DNA of 64,000 nt from Jiangella sp. DSM 45060 (GCF_900105175.1 NZ_LT629771.1:2108001-2172000), one strand, 5' to 3'; positions 8,918-18,443 are shown, counted from the stretch's first letter. Notes: a model not told the origin generated them from the sequence alone. Program-made: numbers and translations.

Positions 8918-9658
8918 GTGCTCCTCACCGAATCCCGCGACAGGGCGACCCTGAGCCGTTCGGTCCGGCTATTTCGGGCATTTCTCTCCGAGCAGCGTGA
9001 CCCCGACCATTTCTATGGTGTGCTGGCCGCTGACTCCGTTACGCAATTGTCCGTTTATGCCGATTTGCGGGGAGCGCTGGTGCTCGATGTCGGCGGCGGC
9101 CCGGGCTATTTCCGGGCCGCGTTCGGCCGGGTCGGCGCCCGGTACGTCTCCGTCGACAGCGACCTCGGCGAGTTGTCCGCCCGCGGCCGTCCCGAGCCGG
9201 GCACCGTCATGGGCAGCGGCATGGCGTTGCCGATCCGCGACGCCGCCGCCGACGTCTGCTACTCGTCGAACGTCCTCGAGCACGTCCCCGACCCGTGGAC
9301 GATGGCCGAGGAGATGCTGCGCGTGACCCGGCCGGGCGGCATCGTCTACCTCTCGTTCACCGTCTGGCTGTCGCCGTGGGGCGGACACGAGACCGCGCCG
9401 TGGCACTACCTCGGCGGCGAGTCGGCCGCCCGCCGGTACCGGCGCCGGCACGGGCACGAGCCGAAGAACCGCTTCGGCGCCAGCCTGTTCCCGGTCTCCG
9501 TCGCCGACGCGCTGCTGTGGGCCCGGCACACGCCGCACGGCGAGCTGCTCGACGCGTTCCCGCGCTACCACCCGTGGTGGGCGCGCGGCGTCGTCCGGGT
9601 GCCCGGCCTGCGCGAGCTGGCGACGTGGAACCTCGCGGTGGTGCTGCGCCGCCGATGA
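8918..9658 (+). CDS. Class I SAM-dependent methyltransferase
   Basis: 246 residues. Motif I VLDVGGGPGYF (around residue 50), an acidic motif II (YVSVDSDL) and a later YSSNVLEHVPDPW motif define a Rossmann methyltransferase of the Methyltransf_11 type. A -10-like TAATGT (8906-8911) ends 6 bases before the GTG and no Shine-Dalgarno is visible, so a leaderless transcript is possible. The stop overlaps the next start as ATGA (9655-9658), indicating translational coupling with the AftD-like gene. By context it may modify an envelope-glycan precursor, as proposed for the Rv0224c region; the substrate is unknown. Confidence 0.85.
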   Translation: MLLTESRDRATLSRSVRLFRAFLSEQRDPDHFYGVLAADSVTQLSVYADLRGALVLDVGGGPGYFRAAFGRVGARYVSVDSDLGELSARGRPEPGTVMGSGMALPIRDAAADVCYSSNVLEHVPDPWTMAEEMLRVTRPGGIVYLSFTVWLSPWGGHETAPWHYLGGESAARRYRRRHGHEPKNRFGASLFPVSVADALLWARHTPHGELLDAFPRYHPWWARGVVRVPGLRELATWNLAVVLRRR

Positions 9659-12600
9659 CCGCACACAGAAGCGCGCCGCGCCGCCGCCTGCCGGCGTGGC
9701 GGGTCCAGCTCGTCGTCTGCTGCCTCGGGCTGGTCGCCCTGGCGTTCCGGCAGGCGCCCGGGCAGATCGTCCCGGACACCAAGCTCGACCTCACCGCCGA
9801 CCCGGGCGGGTTCCTGCAGCGCGCGCTGCACCTGTGGGAGCCGGCCGCCGCGTTCGGGCAGCTGCAGAACCAGGCCTACGGCTACCTGTGGCCGATGGGC
9901 CCGCTGCACCTGGCCGGCGACGTCGCCGGGCTGCCCGCGTGGGCCGTGCAGCGGCTCTGGTGGTCGCTGATCCTGGTCGCGGCGTTCCTCGGCGTCGTGA
10001 AGCTGGCCGGCGAGCTGGGCGTCGGCCGGTCCTGGACCCGGCTGCTCGGCGGGCTGGTGTACGCGCTGGCGCCGCGGATCCTGGTGTCGCTCGGCGCGGT
10101 GTCGGTCGAGGCGTGGCCGACGGCGCTGGCGCCGTGGGCGCTGCTCCCGCTGGTGCGGGCCTGGCGCGGCGGGCCGGTCGTGCGCAACGCGGCGCTGTCC
10201 GCCATCGCCGTCCTCTGCATGGGTGGCGTCAACGCGGCCGCGACCGCCGCCGCCGTCGTGCCCGCCGGGCTGTGGCTGCTGCTGGCGCCGCACTGGCCCG
10301 GCCGGTGGCGGTTCGCGGCGTGGTGGGTGGGCTGCTGCGCGGCCGTGACGGTGTGGTGGTGGGTGCCGCTGCTGCTGCTCGGGTCGCACAGCCCGCCGTT
10401 CCTCGACTGGATCGAGACCGCCGGCAACACCACCCAGCACACCTCGCTGATCGAGGTGCTGCGCGGCAACGACCATTGGCTGTCCTACCTCTCCGTCGCC
10501 GGCGGGCCGCAGTGGCCGGCCGGCTGGCTGCTGGCCAGCGAGCCGGTGCTGATCCTGCACACGGTGCTGATCGCGGCGATCGGGCTGGGCGGGCTGGCGC
10601 GGCGGGACATGCCCGGGCGGCGGGTGTTGCTGACCGGCGCGGTGGCCGGGCTGGCGCTGGTGTCGGCGGGCTACCTGGGCGCGGCGGCCGGCCCGCTGGC
10701 GGGGACGGTGCGCGAGCTGCTCGACGGCCCGCTCGCGCCGTTCCGCAACGTGCACAAGTTCGACGTCGTGCTGCGGCTGCCGCTCGCGCTCGGGCTGGCG
10801 CACGCGCTGGCGATGCTGCGGGTGCCGGCCATCTCGGTGCGCCGGTTCCGCGTGCTCGTCGTCGGGCTCGCGGTGGTGGTGATCGCCGGGGTGGCGACGC
10901 CCGCGCTGGCCGGACGGCTGCCGCAGGCGGGCTCGTACGACGCGATCCCGGACTACTGGCACGAGGCGTCGGACTGGCTGGACGAGAACGCCGGCACCGG
11001 GCGGGCGCTGCTCGTGCCGGGCACGTCGTTCGCCGAGTACACGTGGGGAGCGCCGCGCGACGAGCCGCTGCAGGCGCTGGGCGACACCCCGTGGGCGGTG
11101 CGCGACTCCGTCCCGCTGTCGTCGGCGGGCAACATCAGGCTGCTGGACGCGGTCGAGGCGCGGCTCGCGGCCGGCGAGGGCGGCGCCGGTGTCGTCGACG
11201 CGTTGCGCCGCGCGGGCGTCAGCCACCTCGTCGTCCGCAACGACCTCGACCGGTCGCGCACCGACGCGCCGCGCGCCGCGCTCGTCCACCAGGCCATCGC
11301 GGACCTCCCCGGCGCCGAGCGGGTCGCGACGTTCGGCCCGAGGACCGGTGCCTCCGACGATCCCGGCGCCTCCTCGGACTCCCGGCTGGACGTGCGGTAC
11401 CCGGCGGTGGAGGTCTACGCGATCGCCGACCCAGAGAGCGAGGAGCACCGCGTCGCTGCCTACCCGCTGGACGGCACGCTGCGGATGTCCGGCGGGCCGG
11501 AGTCGCTGCTGACGGCGGGCGACGCCGGGCTGCTGGACGGCCGGGCGGCGTTCGTGGCCGGCGACGGCGCCGGCATCGCCGACCCGCACCCGGTGCCCGT
11601 CGTCACCGACGGCCTGCGCCGGCGGGCCGTCTGGTTCGGCGCCAGCCGCGACAACGTCACCGAGGTGCTGCGGGCGGGGGAGGACGGCGGACTGGGCCGG
11701 GTGGTGCGCGACTTCCTGCCCGTCGAGGATCCCGCGCGCGAGACCGTCGCCGTCGTCTCCGGCGTCGCGGACGTCACGGCGTCGTCGTCCGGCGCCGATC
11801 CGCGGGCCACCATGGCGCGCGGCGCCGAGAACTCGCCGTGGGCCGCCGTCGACGGCGACCTCGGCACCAGCTGGGTGTCGGGGGAGTACGGCAGCGCTGC
11901 CGGGCAGTGGCTGGAGCTCACCTTCGACGAGCCGCGCCGCGTCCCGTCCGTCGAGCTGACGCCGCTCACCGGCGGCCCGGTCAGCGCGCCGATGCGGCGC
12001 GTCGCCGTCCAGACCGACACCGGGATCCTGGAGAGCGACCTGAGCCCCGCCGACGGCGCGCAGGTGCTGGCCGTCCCGTCCGGCGAGACCACCACGCTGC
12101 GGGTGAGCGTCGTCGCCGTCGGCGAGGGCACCGTCAGCGGCGTCGGGATCCGCGAGCTGGCCGTCCCGGACCTGAAGGTGCTCCGGACGCTGGCGGCGCC
12201 GGCCGTCACGGCGGCCGACCTCGGCGGCCCGGCGTCCGGCGAGCCGGCGCCGGCCACGCTCGTCTTCGCCGTCGCCGACGGCCGCCGCGGCGAGTGCGTC
12301 GCCACCACGTCCGGCGACGCCCGCGTCGCCCGGTGCGCCGGACAGCTGGCCCGGCCCGGCGAGGAGAACCGCGACCTGCGCCGCAGTACCGAGCTGGCCG
12401 CCGCCGCGGAGTACGAGGCGGAGCTGACGGCGCGGCCGCGGCCCGGCCGGTCGCTGGAGGAGCTGCTCGCGCCCGACACCGACGGCATCGTCGCGACCGC
12501 CAGTTCGCGGGCCGTCACCGACCCGCTCGGCCGTCCCCAGGCCGCCGTCGACCGCGACCCCGGCACCGGCTGGGTCGCGGCGCCCGACGACGAGGAGCCG

Positions 12601-14112
12601 TCGCTGACGCTCACCTGGGGGCCGCGGCGCACCGTCGAGGGGCTGCGGCTGGAGGTCGAGCCGTGGCTCGCGGCGTCGCGGCCCAGCCTGGTCGAGGTGC
12701 GGGCCGGCGAGACGCGGTTCCAGACGGGCGTCGACGGCGACGGCGTCGTCACGTTCCCCGAGCCGGTGCGCACCGACGAGCTGACCGTCACGATCGTCGA
12801 GGTCGCCGAGGTCGAGGACCGCGACCCGGCGTTCGGTCTGCGCTCCGTGCTGCCGCCCGGCGTGTCCGAGGTCGAGGTGCTCGGCGCCGACGACCTGCGG
12901 CTGCCGGTCGACGAGTCGCGCCCGGTCGTCATCGCGTGCGGCGACGGGCCGGCCCTGGACGTCGGCGGGTCGACGGTGACCACGCGGGTCGAGACCACCG
13001 TGGGTGACCTCCTGCGCGGGCGGCGGCTGGACGTGCTCCCGTGCGGCGACGGGTCCGGGCCGGTGGCCCTGGACGCCGGCGCCGTGGACGTCGTCGTCCG
13101 CGCGACGGGTGCGCTGCGGCCGGAGTCGGCGACGCTGCGGCCGGTCGACGCGCCCCCGGAGCCGCCGCCGTCGCTCGCCGTCACGGTCCAGACCTGGGAC
13201 GCGGCGGAGCGCGAGGTCGTCGTGCCGGCCCGCGACGAGCCCGCCGTCCTCGCCGTCACCGAGAACCTCAATACCGGCTGGCAGGCCAGTCTCAACGGCG
13301 AGTCGCTGGAGCCGGTGCGGCTGGACGGCTGGGCGCAGGGGTTCGTGCTGCCGGTCGGCGCGGCCGGGGTGGTCGAGCTGACGTACGCGCCGGACCGGCC
13401 GTACCGGTGGGCGCTGCTGGCCGGGCTCGGCGCCGTGCTGGTGGTCGGTGTCCTGGCCTGGCGGGGCACCCGGGTGCCGGCGGCGCCGTCGTCCGTGCCG
13501 CCGCAGCGGGTGCCGAGCGAGGCCGCCGGGTCCGGTTCCGGGGGAGGACGGCGGAAGCGGCGGACGGTGCCGCTGTCGGCAGGCGCGCCGGTGCCGTTGC
13601 GAGCACCGGTGGCGGCGCGACCTCTGGCCCGGCACCGCCGGCAGCGGGCCGCGCCGATCATCCTGCTCGGCGCCGCCGTCCTGGTCCTGCTCGGCGGGGC
13701 CGCCGGGCTGGCCGCGGCCGCCGTCGGCACCGTCGTGCTGCTCGCCGGACCGGGCCGCCCCCGGCTGACCCGGCTCGCGCCCGCGCTGGCCGCCGGCGCC
13801 GTCCTGCTCGCCGGCATCGTCGTCGCGCTGCGACCGTGGCCCGGCCCGTCGCCCGGCGCCCACTCGGGGCTCGCGCAGGGGCTGGTGCTGATCGCGATCG
13901 CCCTCGCCGTCATCGGCTCGGTCGCCTGGCAGCGGCCCGGCACCGTTCCCGAGGACGACGAATTCGTCCGGATCGACGCCATGCTCGACCCCGAGGCTGG
14001 GTACGGGACGGTCGTACCCGAGCACAGGAGGGATTCGACATGGACGAGCGCATCGACGGAACGAAGGTCGCGGTCCTCGTCGCGAACGAGGGGGTCGAGC
14101 AGGTCGAGCTGA
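9655..14112 (+). CDS. AftD-like alpha-(1->3)-arabinofuranosyltransferase family protein (DUF3367)
   Basis: About 1,485 residues from ATG 9655, overlapping the methyltransferase stop. Residues 20-440 form a polytopic GT-C domain with an early Asp-containing loop (PDTKLDLTADPGGFL). Two discoidin-like (F5/8 type C) carbohydrate-binding modules follow at about 705-838 and 945-1070, and four C-terminal TM helices at about 1248, 1332, 1375 and 1408. This layout is typical of AftD/DUF3367 enzymes, which add arabinofuranose from decaprenyl-phosphate-arabinose to arabinogalactan or lipoarabinomannan outside the membrane. The last ~24 codons run 73 bp into the next gene and read as a Ser/Arg-rich tail. 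The family is clear; the acceptor polymer in this organism is inferred. Confidence 0.85.
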   Translation: MTAHRSAPRRRLPAWRVQLVVCCLGLVALAFRQAPGQIVPDTKLDLTADPGGFLQRALHLWEPAAAFGQLQNQAYGYLWPMGPLHLAGDVAGLPAWAVQRLWWSLILVAAFLGVVKLAGELGVGRSWTRLLGGLVYALAPRILVSLGAVSVEAWPTALAPWALLPLVRAWRGGPVVRNAALSAIAVLCMGGVNAAATAAAVVPAGLWLLLAPHWPGRWRFAAWWVGCCAAVTVWWWVPLLLLGSHSPPFLDWIETAGNTTQHTSLIEVLRGNDHWLSYLSVAGGPQWPAGWLLASEPVLILHTVLIAAIGLGGLARRDMPGRRVLLTGAVAGLALVSAGYLGAAAGPLAGTVRELLDGPLAPFRNVHKFDVVLRLPLALGLAHALAMLRVPAISVRRFRVLVVGLAVVVIAGVATPALAGRLPQAGSYDAIPDYWHEASDWLDENAGTGRALLVPGTSFAEYTWGAPRDEPLQALGDTPWAVRDSVPLSSAGNIRLLDAVEARLAAGEGGAGVVDALRRAGVSHLVVRNDLDRSRTDAPRAALVHQAIADLPGAERVATFGPRTGASDDPGASSDSRLDVRYPAVEVYAIADPESEEHRVAAYPLDGTLRMSGGPESLLTAGDAGLLDGRAAFVAGDGAGIADPHPVPVVTDGLRRRAVWFGASRDNVTEVLRAGEDGGLGRVVRDFLPVEDPARETVAVVSGVADVTASSSGADPRATMARGAENSPWAAVDGDLGTSWVSGEYGSAAGQWLELTFDEPRRVPSVELTPLTGGPVSAPMRRVAVQTDTGILESDLSPADGAQVLAVPSGETTTLRVSVVAVGEGTVSGVGIRELAVPDLKVLRTLAAPAVTAADLGGPASGEPAPATLVFAVADGRRGECVATTSGDARVARCAGQLARPGEENRDLRRSTELAAAAEYEAELTARPRPGRSLEELLAPDTDGIVATASSRAVTDPLGRPQAAVDRDPGTGWVAAPDDEEPSLTLTWGPRRTVEGLRLEVEPWLAASRPSLVEVRAGETRFQTGVDGDGVVTFPEPVRTDELTVTIVEVAEVEDRDPAFGLRSVLPPGVSEVEVLGADDLRLPVDESRPVVIACGDGPALDVGGSTVTTRVETTVGDLLRGRRLDVLPCGDGSGPVALDAGAVDVVVRATGALRPESATLRPVDAPPEPPPSLAVTVQTWDAAEREVVVPARDEPAVLAVTENLNTGWQASLNGESLEPVRLDGWAQGFVLPVGAAGVVELTYAPDRPYRWALLAGLGAVLVVGVLAWRGTRVPAAPSSVPPQRVPSEAAGSGSGGGRRKRRTVPLSAGAPVPLRAPVAARPLARHRRQRAAPIILLGAAVLVLLGGAAGLAAAAVGTVVLLAGPGRPRLTRLAPALAAGAVLLAGIVVALRPWPGPSPGAHSGLAQGLVLIAIALAVIGSVAWQRPGTVPEDDEFVRIDAMLDPEAGYGTVVPEHRRDSTWTSASTERRSRSSSRTRGSSRSS

Positions 14113-14615
14113 CCGAGCCCTGGCAGGCGATCCAGGACGCCGGCGGCCGGCCGTCGCTGATCGCGCCGCAGCCGGGAGAGGCGCTGGCCTTCAACCACCT
14201 GGACAAGGGCGACTCCTTCCAGGTCGACCGCGCCATCGGCGAGGCCGACCCGGACGACTACGACGCGCTGCTGCTGCCGGGCGGCGTCGCCAACCCCGAC
14301 CAGCTGCGCACGTCGCCCGAGGCGGTGGCGTTCGTCAGGGCGTTCTTCGCCGCCGGCAAGCCGGTCGCCGCGATCTGCCACGCCCCGTGGACGCTGGTCG
14401 AGGCCGACGTCGTCCGCGGCCGCACGCTGACGTCCTGGCCCAGCCTGCGGACCGACCTCCGCAACGCCGGCGCCACCTGGGTCGACGAGGAGGTCGTCAC
14501 CGACAACGGCCTGGTCACCAGCCGCAAGCCCGACGACCTGCCCGCGTTCTGCGCGAAGATGCTCGAGGAGTTCGCGGAGGGCCGCCACCCCGCCCAGTCC
14601 ACGTCCGTCTCGTGA
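14040..14615 (+). CDS. PfpI/DJ-1 family type 1 glutamine amidotransferase-like protein
   Basis: 191 residues from ATG 14040, with AGGAGGG 7 bases upstream. The nucleophile elbow Ala-Ile-Cys-His-Ala-Pro (about residue 115) and LLLPGG (about 77) match the DJ-1/PfpI superfamily, whose members act as proteases, deglycases or chaperones in stress protection. Its first 73 bases overlap the end of the AftD-like frame, and its stop overlaps the next GTG as GTGA. Substrate unknown; it is probably a housekeeping stress protein riding on the operon. Confidence 0.88.
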   Translation: MDERIDGTKVAVLVANEGVEQVELTEPWQAIQDAGGRPSLIAPQPGEALAFNHLDKGDSFQVDRAIGEADPDDYDALLLPGGVANPDQLRTSPEAVAFVRAFFAAGKPVAAICHAPWTLVEADVVRGRTLTSWPSLRTDLRNAGATWVDEEVVTDNGLVTSRKPDDLPAFCAKMLEEFAEGRHPAQSTSVS

Positions 14616-15598
14616 CGCCGCAGTACTGGGTCCAGCTGGCCACCGAGCAGTTCGGCCCGGCGTCCCTGGTCGACCAGGCGACGGCGGCCGAACGGGCCGG
14701 CTTCGACGCCGTCACCCTCAGCGACCACTTCCAGCCCTGGTGGGAGCCGGGGGAGTCGCCGCAGGCGTGGGTGGTGCTCGGCGCCATCGCGCAGGCGACC
14801 TCGCGGGTCCCGCTGGGCACCGGCGTGACCGCCCCGGTCTTCCGGTACAACCCGGCCGTCGTGGCGCAGGCGTTCGCGACGCTCGAGGCGCTCGCGCCCG
14901 GGCGGGCTTTCCTCGGCATCGGGTCGGGGGAGAGCCTCAACGAGACGCCGTGCGGCATGAACTGGCCGCCGCCGGACGAGCAGCTGGACCGCATGGGGGA
15001 AGCACTCGAGATCATCACCGGGCTTCTGGACGGCGACCGCATGGACGTCGACGGCCAGTGGTTCCGGACCGTGGACGCCCTGCTGCACACGCTGCCGGAC
15101 CGGCGGGTGCCCGTCTACGTCTCCGCGTTCGGGCCGCAGGCGGCCGGGCTGGCCGCCCGCTACGGCGACGGCCTCTGGACGCTGGCGAAGCCCGACCAGG
15201 CGCCGGCGATCATCGAGGCGTACCGCGCGGCCTGCGACGACCTCGGCCAGGCGCCCGGCGAGATCATCCTGCAGACCGGGTTCTCCTGGGCGCCGGACGA
15301 TTCCACCGCGCTCGAGTCCGCGCGCGTGTGGAAGGGTGCCCAGCCGCCCGAACACTTCTCCGGCGACTGGCACGACCCCGCCGCCATGTACCGCCACGGC
15401 GAGGACACCATCTCGGACCAGGAGTTCGCGGCCGGTTTCATCCTCGCGTCCGACCCCGAGGTCCACGTCGAGCGGATCCGGGAGGTCGCGAAACTCGGCG
15501 CCACGGTCGTCTGCCTGCAGAACACCTCCGGTGCCGATCCGGTCGCCGCGCTCGACGTCTACGGAGAGCGGGTGCTGCCCGCGCTGCGAGCGGCGTGA
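14612..15598 (+). CDS. F420-dependent LLM-class oxidoreductase (TIGR03557-like)
   Basis: 328 residues. The GTG at 14612 overlaps the previous TGA and gives the family's usual N-terminus (TPQYWVQLATEQFGP). It has the luciferase-like TIM barrel pattern (SDHFQPWWEPGESPQAW, PLGTGVTAPVFRYNP, GIGSGESLNE) of the coenzyme-F420 glucose-6-phosphate-dehydrogenase-like group. Such enzymes transfer hydride to or from F420; many members do not use glucose-6-phosphate, so no substrate is assigned. Translationally coupled to the PfpI gene. Confidence 0.85.
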   Translation: MTPQYWVQLATEQFGPASLVDQATAAERAGFDAVTLSDHFQPWWEPGESPQAWVVLGAIAQATSRVPLGTGVTAPVFRYNPAVVAQAFATLEALAPGRAFLGIGSGESLNETPCGMNWPPPDEQLDRMGEALEIITGLLDGDRMDVDGQWFRTVDALLHTLPDRRVPVYVSAFGPQAAGLAARYGDGLWTLAKPDQAPAIIEAYRAACDDLGQAPGEIILQTGFSWAPDDSTALESARVWKGAQPPEHFSGDWHDPAAMYRHGEDTISDQEFAAGFILASDPEVHVERIREVAKLGATVVCLQNTSGADPVAALDVYGERVLPALRAA

Positions 15599-15753
15599 TG
15601 GCCGTCTGATCGGGGGTGATGTTTGCCGAGTGGCATGCACAGGCGCGGATCGGAGGGTAGTTTCACGCAAGAGCCCCCGTGCCGCCCCGGGGCCGCGCCC
15701 GGCGGTGGTCCAGCGCGGGCACAGGCGGAGACCCCGATCCGGAAGGCTTGTCC

Positions 15754-18435
15754 ATGCGGCGCAGTATCGGCCTGGTCCTGGTGGGACTGGGTGTGTTGAT
15801 GTTGGTGCTCGCGCCACTGTCCCGCTGGTACGCCTACCCGCGGCTGGCGGTCGTCTCCAACGACGTCGCCGAGCGGGTGTCGGCCGGCAACGCCGTCACC
15901 GTGCTCGACCTCGGCGCCGTCGTGCGTCAGGACGCCGAGATCGAGCGGGTCACCGACGTCCGCTCCGTCCGCCGGATCATCCCCGACCAGGGCGACAGCA
16001 CCGGCGACACCGCCGTGTGGGACACCAGCGTCACCACGTTCGACGAGGCCGGCGCCGGCGCCACGCCCGAGGAGAACGTGCTCTCGTACTTCGAGGAGCG
16101 GGTCGCGTTCGACCGCCACACCGCCGACTCCGTCGACGGCCACGACCAGTACTACACGCCCACCGGCGAGTCCGCCGACCGCGTCGACGTCGACCACGAG
16201 GGCTACTACTTCAAGCTGCCGTTCGGCACCGAGCAGCGGTCGTACCCGTTCTGGGACTCCACCATCCAGGACACCCGGCCCATGGAGTTCCAGAACGAGA
16301 CCACCCTCGAAGGCCTCACCGTCTACGTCTTCGAGCAGGTCGTCGAGCCGACGCCGGTGTCGGCGCTGGAGATTCCCGGCGCCCTCTTCGGCCAGGCCGG
16401 CTCGATCGTCGCCGACCGCATCTACAGCAACACCCGCACCATCTGGGTCGAGCCGCGCACCGGCGCCATCATCAAGGGCCAGGAGGAGCAGGACTCCTAC
16501 CTCGACTTCGAGGGCACCCGCGGCCCGACGATCGTCCAGGGCACCCTCGCCTACACCGACGCCCAGGTCAGCGCCAACGTCGACGAGTACGCGCCCAGCG
16601 CCGACCGCCTCGGCCTCGTCCGCGACACCCTGCCCGTCGCCGCTGCCGCCGCCGGCCTCGTCTTCGTCGTGGCCGGCCTGCTGCTCGCCCGCCGCGGCTC
16701 CTACCACGGCAAGCGGCGCTCGCCCGGCGCCGAGGAGGACGGTCCCGCCGGTTCGGCCGGCGGCCCGACCGGGTTCGCCTCCGGGGCGGAAGTGGCCGGG
16801 GTCGTGGCGCGGCCGGCGGAGGAGCGGACGCCGCTGCAGCAGCGCCCGCGCGACCCGGAGCCGGCGCGGTCCCTCTTCGAGCGGCCGCGGTACGAGGCGC
16901 CCCAGCTCTCCCCGTACGGCGGTCCCCGCCGCGAGCCGGCCTCCTCGCCCCACCCCTACGACGACGGCCAGGCCCGCTTCGAGCAGCCGCCGTGGTCCCA
17001 GGACGCCGCGGAGCAGCAGTTCGCCGACCAGTCGTTCGCCGACCCGGCGGCCGAGCCCCTGCCGCCCGAGGAGCCGCCGGCCGCCTACGCCGAGGAGCCG
17101 CGTCTGCACTTCGAGACCGCTCCCGGCGCCGGGGTCGCGGCCGCCGCCGACCACTCGGCGCCCTTCCTCCACGACGAACCGCGGGCGTACCCGGACCACG
17201 CGAGCCACACGAACCACGCCGGCCACGACGCCTCGCGGTACGCCGACTCGGGGGATCCCGCCGTCTCGCGGTACGCCGCTCCGGCCGACCACAGCGGCCG
17301 ACCGGCGTACGCGGATCCGGCAGACGCCGGCGCCCCGCAGTACGCCGACTCGGCGGATCCCGCCGTCTCGCGGTACGCCGCCCCGGCCGACCACACCGGC
17401 CGACCGGCGTACGCGGATCCGGCAGACGCTGGCGCCCCGCAGTACGCCGACTCGGCGGATCCCGCCGTCTCGCGGTACGCCGCCCCGGCCGACCACACCG
17501 GCCGACCGGCGTACGTGGATCCGGCAGACGCCGGCGCCCCGCAGTACGCCACCCCGGCGGACGATGCCGGCCAGTTCGTCCAGGCCGATCACCTGTCGGC
17601 CGAGCCGCTGTCGCCGCAGTCGTCCGATCAGGACGCGCGCCAGGCCGCGGAGCAGCGATCTCCGCTGCCGCGCCGGCGTCCGCAGTCCGGTGCCGTCCGG
17701 CCGCCGGTGGGCCGGGCGCAGGCGCAGGGACAGTCGGCACAGTCGTTGCTCGGCCAGTCGCCGACCAGCCCGCTCACCCCCGCCCAGCCCCACGACGATC
17801 ACGCCGAATCCGCCGCCCGCAACATCAGCGCCGCCGGCCCTGCCACGTCAGCCGACCCCGCCCTGTATGCCGGTCACGCCGAGTCCGCCACCCACGCCAC
17901 CGCGGCCGGCCCTGCCACGTCCGCCGAGCCCGCCACCTCCGCCGGCTACGCCACCTCCGCCGGCCACGCCGCATCGGCTGGCGCCGCCACTTCCGCCGGC
18001 CAGGGCGACGCCGGCACGTCGGGCGGGTCGGCCGAGCTGGAGCAGGCGCGCGCCGACCTCGCCCGCCTCGAACAGGCCCGCGCCGAGCTGGCCCGGTTCG
18101 CTCAGGAGCACCCCGACCTCGCCACCGAGCCGACCGCCCCCACCCCCGACCCGGCCGGCGCCGCAGCCCACACGGCGACCCAGGCCCACCCCGCGGCCGG
18201 CCCCACAGGCGACGCCACAGCAGGCGACGCGGCCGACCACGCAACCGCCCCCGCGACCCGGCCCGCGACCGACCACCCGGCCGCCGACCCGGACCTCGTC
18301 CAGCCGGCGGCCGCCACCCCCGAGCCGAAGCCCGCCGCCCCGGCGCAAGGCCGCCGCCGCGCCCGCGACGACGACGCACTGTTCGACGAGTTCGACGAGG
18401 ACGGTCAGTCCGCGGGCAGCCTGCACCGCTACTGA
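15754..18435 (+). CDS. DUF3068 membrane protein with long repetitive C-terminal extension
   Basis: 893 residues. The ATG at 15754 follows GGAAGG and begins directly with an N-terminal TM helix (residues 3-25). About 270 extracytoplasmic residues of DUF3068 type (NAVTVLDLGAVV, HDQYYTPTGES) follow, then a second TM near residue 300. Mycobacterial Rv0227c is a DUF3068 protein beside the Rv0224c-Rv0226c genes, so this gene fits the envelope locus upstream. The remaining ~570 cytoplasmic residues are low complexity: Pro/Ala/Asp-rich, three 34-residue tandem repeats (about 496-597), Ala/Ser/Thr-rich sequence, then a short coiled-coil (ELEQARADLARLEQ) and a basic end. This tail is far longer than the domain needs. 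Function unknown. Confidence 0.8.
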   Translation: MRRSIGLVLVGLGVLMLVLAPLSRWYAYPRLAVVSNDVAERVSAGNAVTVLDLGAVVRQDAEIERVTDVRSVRRIIPDQGDSTGDTAVWDTSVTTFDEAGAGATPEENVLSYFEERVAFDRHTADSVDGHDQYYTPTGESADRVDVDHEGYYFKLPFGTEQRSYPFWDSTIQDTRPMEFQNETTLEGLTVYVFEQVVEPTPVSALEIPGALFGQAGSIVADRIYSNTRTIWVEPRTGAIIKGQEEQDSYLDFEGTRGPTIVQGTLAYTDAQVSANVDEYAPSADRLGLVRDTLPVAAAAAGLVFVVAGLLLARRGSYHGKRRSPGAEEDGPAGSAGGPTGFASGAEVAGVVARPAEERTPLQQRPRDPEPARSLFERPRYEAPQLSPYGGPRREPASSPHPYDDGQARFEQPPWSQDAAEQQFADQSFADPAAEPLPPEEPPAAYAEEPRLHFETAPGAGVAAAADHSAPFLHDEPRAYPDHASHTNHAGHDASRYADSGDPAVSRYAAPADHSGRPAYADPADAGAPQYADSADPAVSRYAAPADHTGRPAYADPADAGAPQYADSADPAVSRYAAPADHTGRPAYVDPADAGAPQYATPADDAGQFVQADHLSAEPLSPQSSDQDARQAAEQRSPLPRRRPQSGAVRPPVGRAQAQGQSAQSLLGQSPTSPLTPAQPHDDHAESAARNISAAGPATSADPALYAGHAESATHATAAGPATSAEPATSAGYATSAGHAASAGAATSAGQGDAGTSGGSAELEQARADLARLEQARAELARFAQEHPDLATEPTAPTPDPAGAAAHTATQAHPAAGPTGDATAGDAADHATAPATRPATDHPAADPDLVQPAAATPEPKPAAPAQGRRRARDDDALFDEFDEDGQSAGSLHRY
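17239..17544 (+). repeat. Three tandem 102-bp coding repeats
   Basis: Units 17239-17340, 17341-17442 and 17443-17544 differ at only a few bases and encode a 34-residue unit (YADSADPAVSRYAAPADH...GAPQ). Low divergence at the DNA level suggests recent expansion. A partial unit precedes the array. Confidence 0.95.
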
Positions 18436-18443
18436 CCGCGCCG

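Noticed and set aside
9565-14588. Minus-strand open frames of more than 1,000 codons across the AftD-like gene
   Set aside because: High-GC codon usage leaves long antisense frames open; their composition is His/Arg/Gly-rich and no domain is recognisable, while the plus frame has clear family features.
14612-15598. Calling the LLM oxidoreductase an F420-dependent glucose-6-phosphate dehydrogenase
   Set aside because: It belongs to the wider TIGR03557-like group, many of which have other substrates; a normal NADP-type zwf is present at 62834-64000.
17239-17544. CRISPR array or minisatellite reading of the 102-bp repeats
   Set aside because: Repeats are directly adjacent with no unique spacers and are in frame within a gene.
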